Below are positions 63,613-64,000 of a DNA stretch of 64,000 nt, piece by piece (position 1 is the first letter of the stretch; each line of letters begins with the position of its first letter). Origin of the DNA: Altererythrobacter sp. H2 (GTDB taxonomy: Bacteria > Pseudomonadota > Alphaproteobacteria > Sphingomonadales > Sphingomonadaceae); contig NZ_CP141285.1 in the NCBI RefSeq assembly GCF_035319885.1, positions 682,001 through 746,000 of the forward strand. The letters run 5' to 3'. The position numbers were made by a program, and so were the translations under genes. The notes beneath the pieces are model-generated. The model made no database searches and was not told the DNA's origin. It saw only the letters and a program-made list of their open reading frames with translations.

Positions 63613-64000
63613 ATGCTCGAACTGCTCGTCGCCATCGTTTTTCTGACGGTGGTCTTCATGATCATGGGCGTGCGCGTGGTGCGCCAGGGCTATGTCTATA
63701 CGATCGAGCGGCTCGGCAAGTTCACGCTCGCCGCCCAGCCGGGTCTCCATGTGATCATCCCCTTCGTCGACCGGGTCGGGCAGAAGGTGAACGTGATGGA
63801 GCAGGTGCTCGACATTCCGGGGCAGGAGATCATCACCGCCGACAATGCCATGGTCGGGGTTGATGCGGTGGTTTTCTTCCAGGTGCTGGACGCCGGCAAG
63901 GCGGCCTACGAAGTATCCAATCTGTACCAGGCGATCATGGCGCTCACGACCACCAACCTGCGCACCGTGATGGGCAGCATGGATCTGGATGAAACCCTCT
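63613..64000 (+). CDS. SPFH/band 7 domain protein, N-terminal part
   Basis: The first 129 residues of a stomatin-like protein; the gene runs past the window edge. An N-terminal hydrophobic anchor (about 3-20) is followed by [31 protein letters not shown], typical of the SPFH domain (QmcA/stomatin). Such proteins form membrane microdomain scaffolds, often next to an NfeD gene. ATG 63613 follows AGGATATC. Confidence 0.93.
   Translation, partial: MLELLVAIVFLTVVFMIMGVRVVRQGYVYTIERLGKFTLAAQPGLHVIIPFVDRVGQKVNVMEQVLDIPGQEIITADNAMVGVDAVVFFQVLDAGKAAYEVSNLYQAIMALTTTNLRTVMGSMDLDETL

Overview
This 64 kb window is a gene-dense, GC-rich chromosomal segment of an alphaproteobacterium. The gene content points to the Sphingomonadales, probably Erythrobacteraceae or a close relative (inference). 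GapR (DUF2312) and DUF1244 proteins sit side by side, a UbiG ubiquinone gene is present, two TonB-dependent receptors occur, groESL carries a CIRCE element, and several genes start with TTG or GTG. I see no phage, integrase, transposase, CRISPR array, rRNA or tRNA.

Layout. 1-3.1 kb: the N-terminal half of polA (cut by the window edge), an Ala/Glu-repeat lipoprotein and a class A beta-lactamase-like gene. 3.3-6.8 kb: an APH-type kinase fused to a DUF6285-like tail, translationally coupled to an acyl-CoA dehydrogenase, then mtnP. 6.8-12.5 kb: a metabolic cluster with a radical SAM protein coupled to a MerA-like flavoprotein, an extended SDR, two coupled glycosyltransferases of the TIGR04283/TIGR04282 type and a fatty-acid-hydroxylase-type membrane protein. 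12.6-16.5 kb: a DUF305-LVIVD secreted fusion and a secreted class-3 lipase, separated by a 450-bp gene-free stretch. 16.6-20.8 kb: groEL-groES, a MATE exporter and a small c-type cytochrome lipoprotein.

20.9-32.2 kb is the core information-processing block. rplJ-rplL lies on the minus strand and rpoB-rpoC on the plus strand. Between them sits a minus-strand operon of a 42-residue exported peptide, a DUF2975 membrane protein and an XRE regulator, with a near-consensus promoter flanked by direct repeats. The usual rplJL-rpoBC operon is therefore split and divergent.

32.3-46.9 kb holds housekeeping genes: gltX, pyk, gapR, ybjQ, yebC, ruvC, an ArsC-like protein, a glycerophosphodiesterase, ubiG, lysC and purT. 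It also has a probable CTG-start hydrolase, a 57-residue FlbD-like protein, a REP-like palindrome and a divergent LytTR/DUF2306 pair. 47-64 kb is more envelope- and oxidation-oriented. It contains a TonB receptor and katG sharing one terminator, nitronate monooxygenase, purU (formate source for PurT), a DUF2946 protein with a copper-type TonB receptor, an acyltransferase-SDR-VOC operon, a phosphatase-like protein, a PQQ/haem dehydrogenase and a Tat-exported dienelactone hydrolase. It ends with a CheY-like regulator overlapping an unknown gene and the start of an SPFH gene.

Functional calls rest on motifs I read by eye and on family knowledge; no database search was run.
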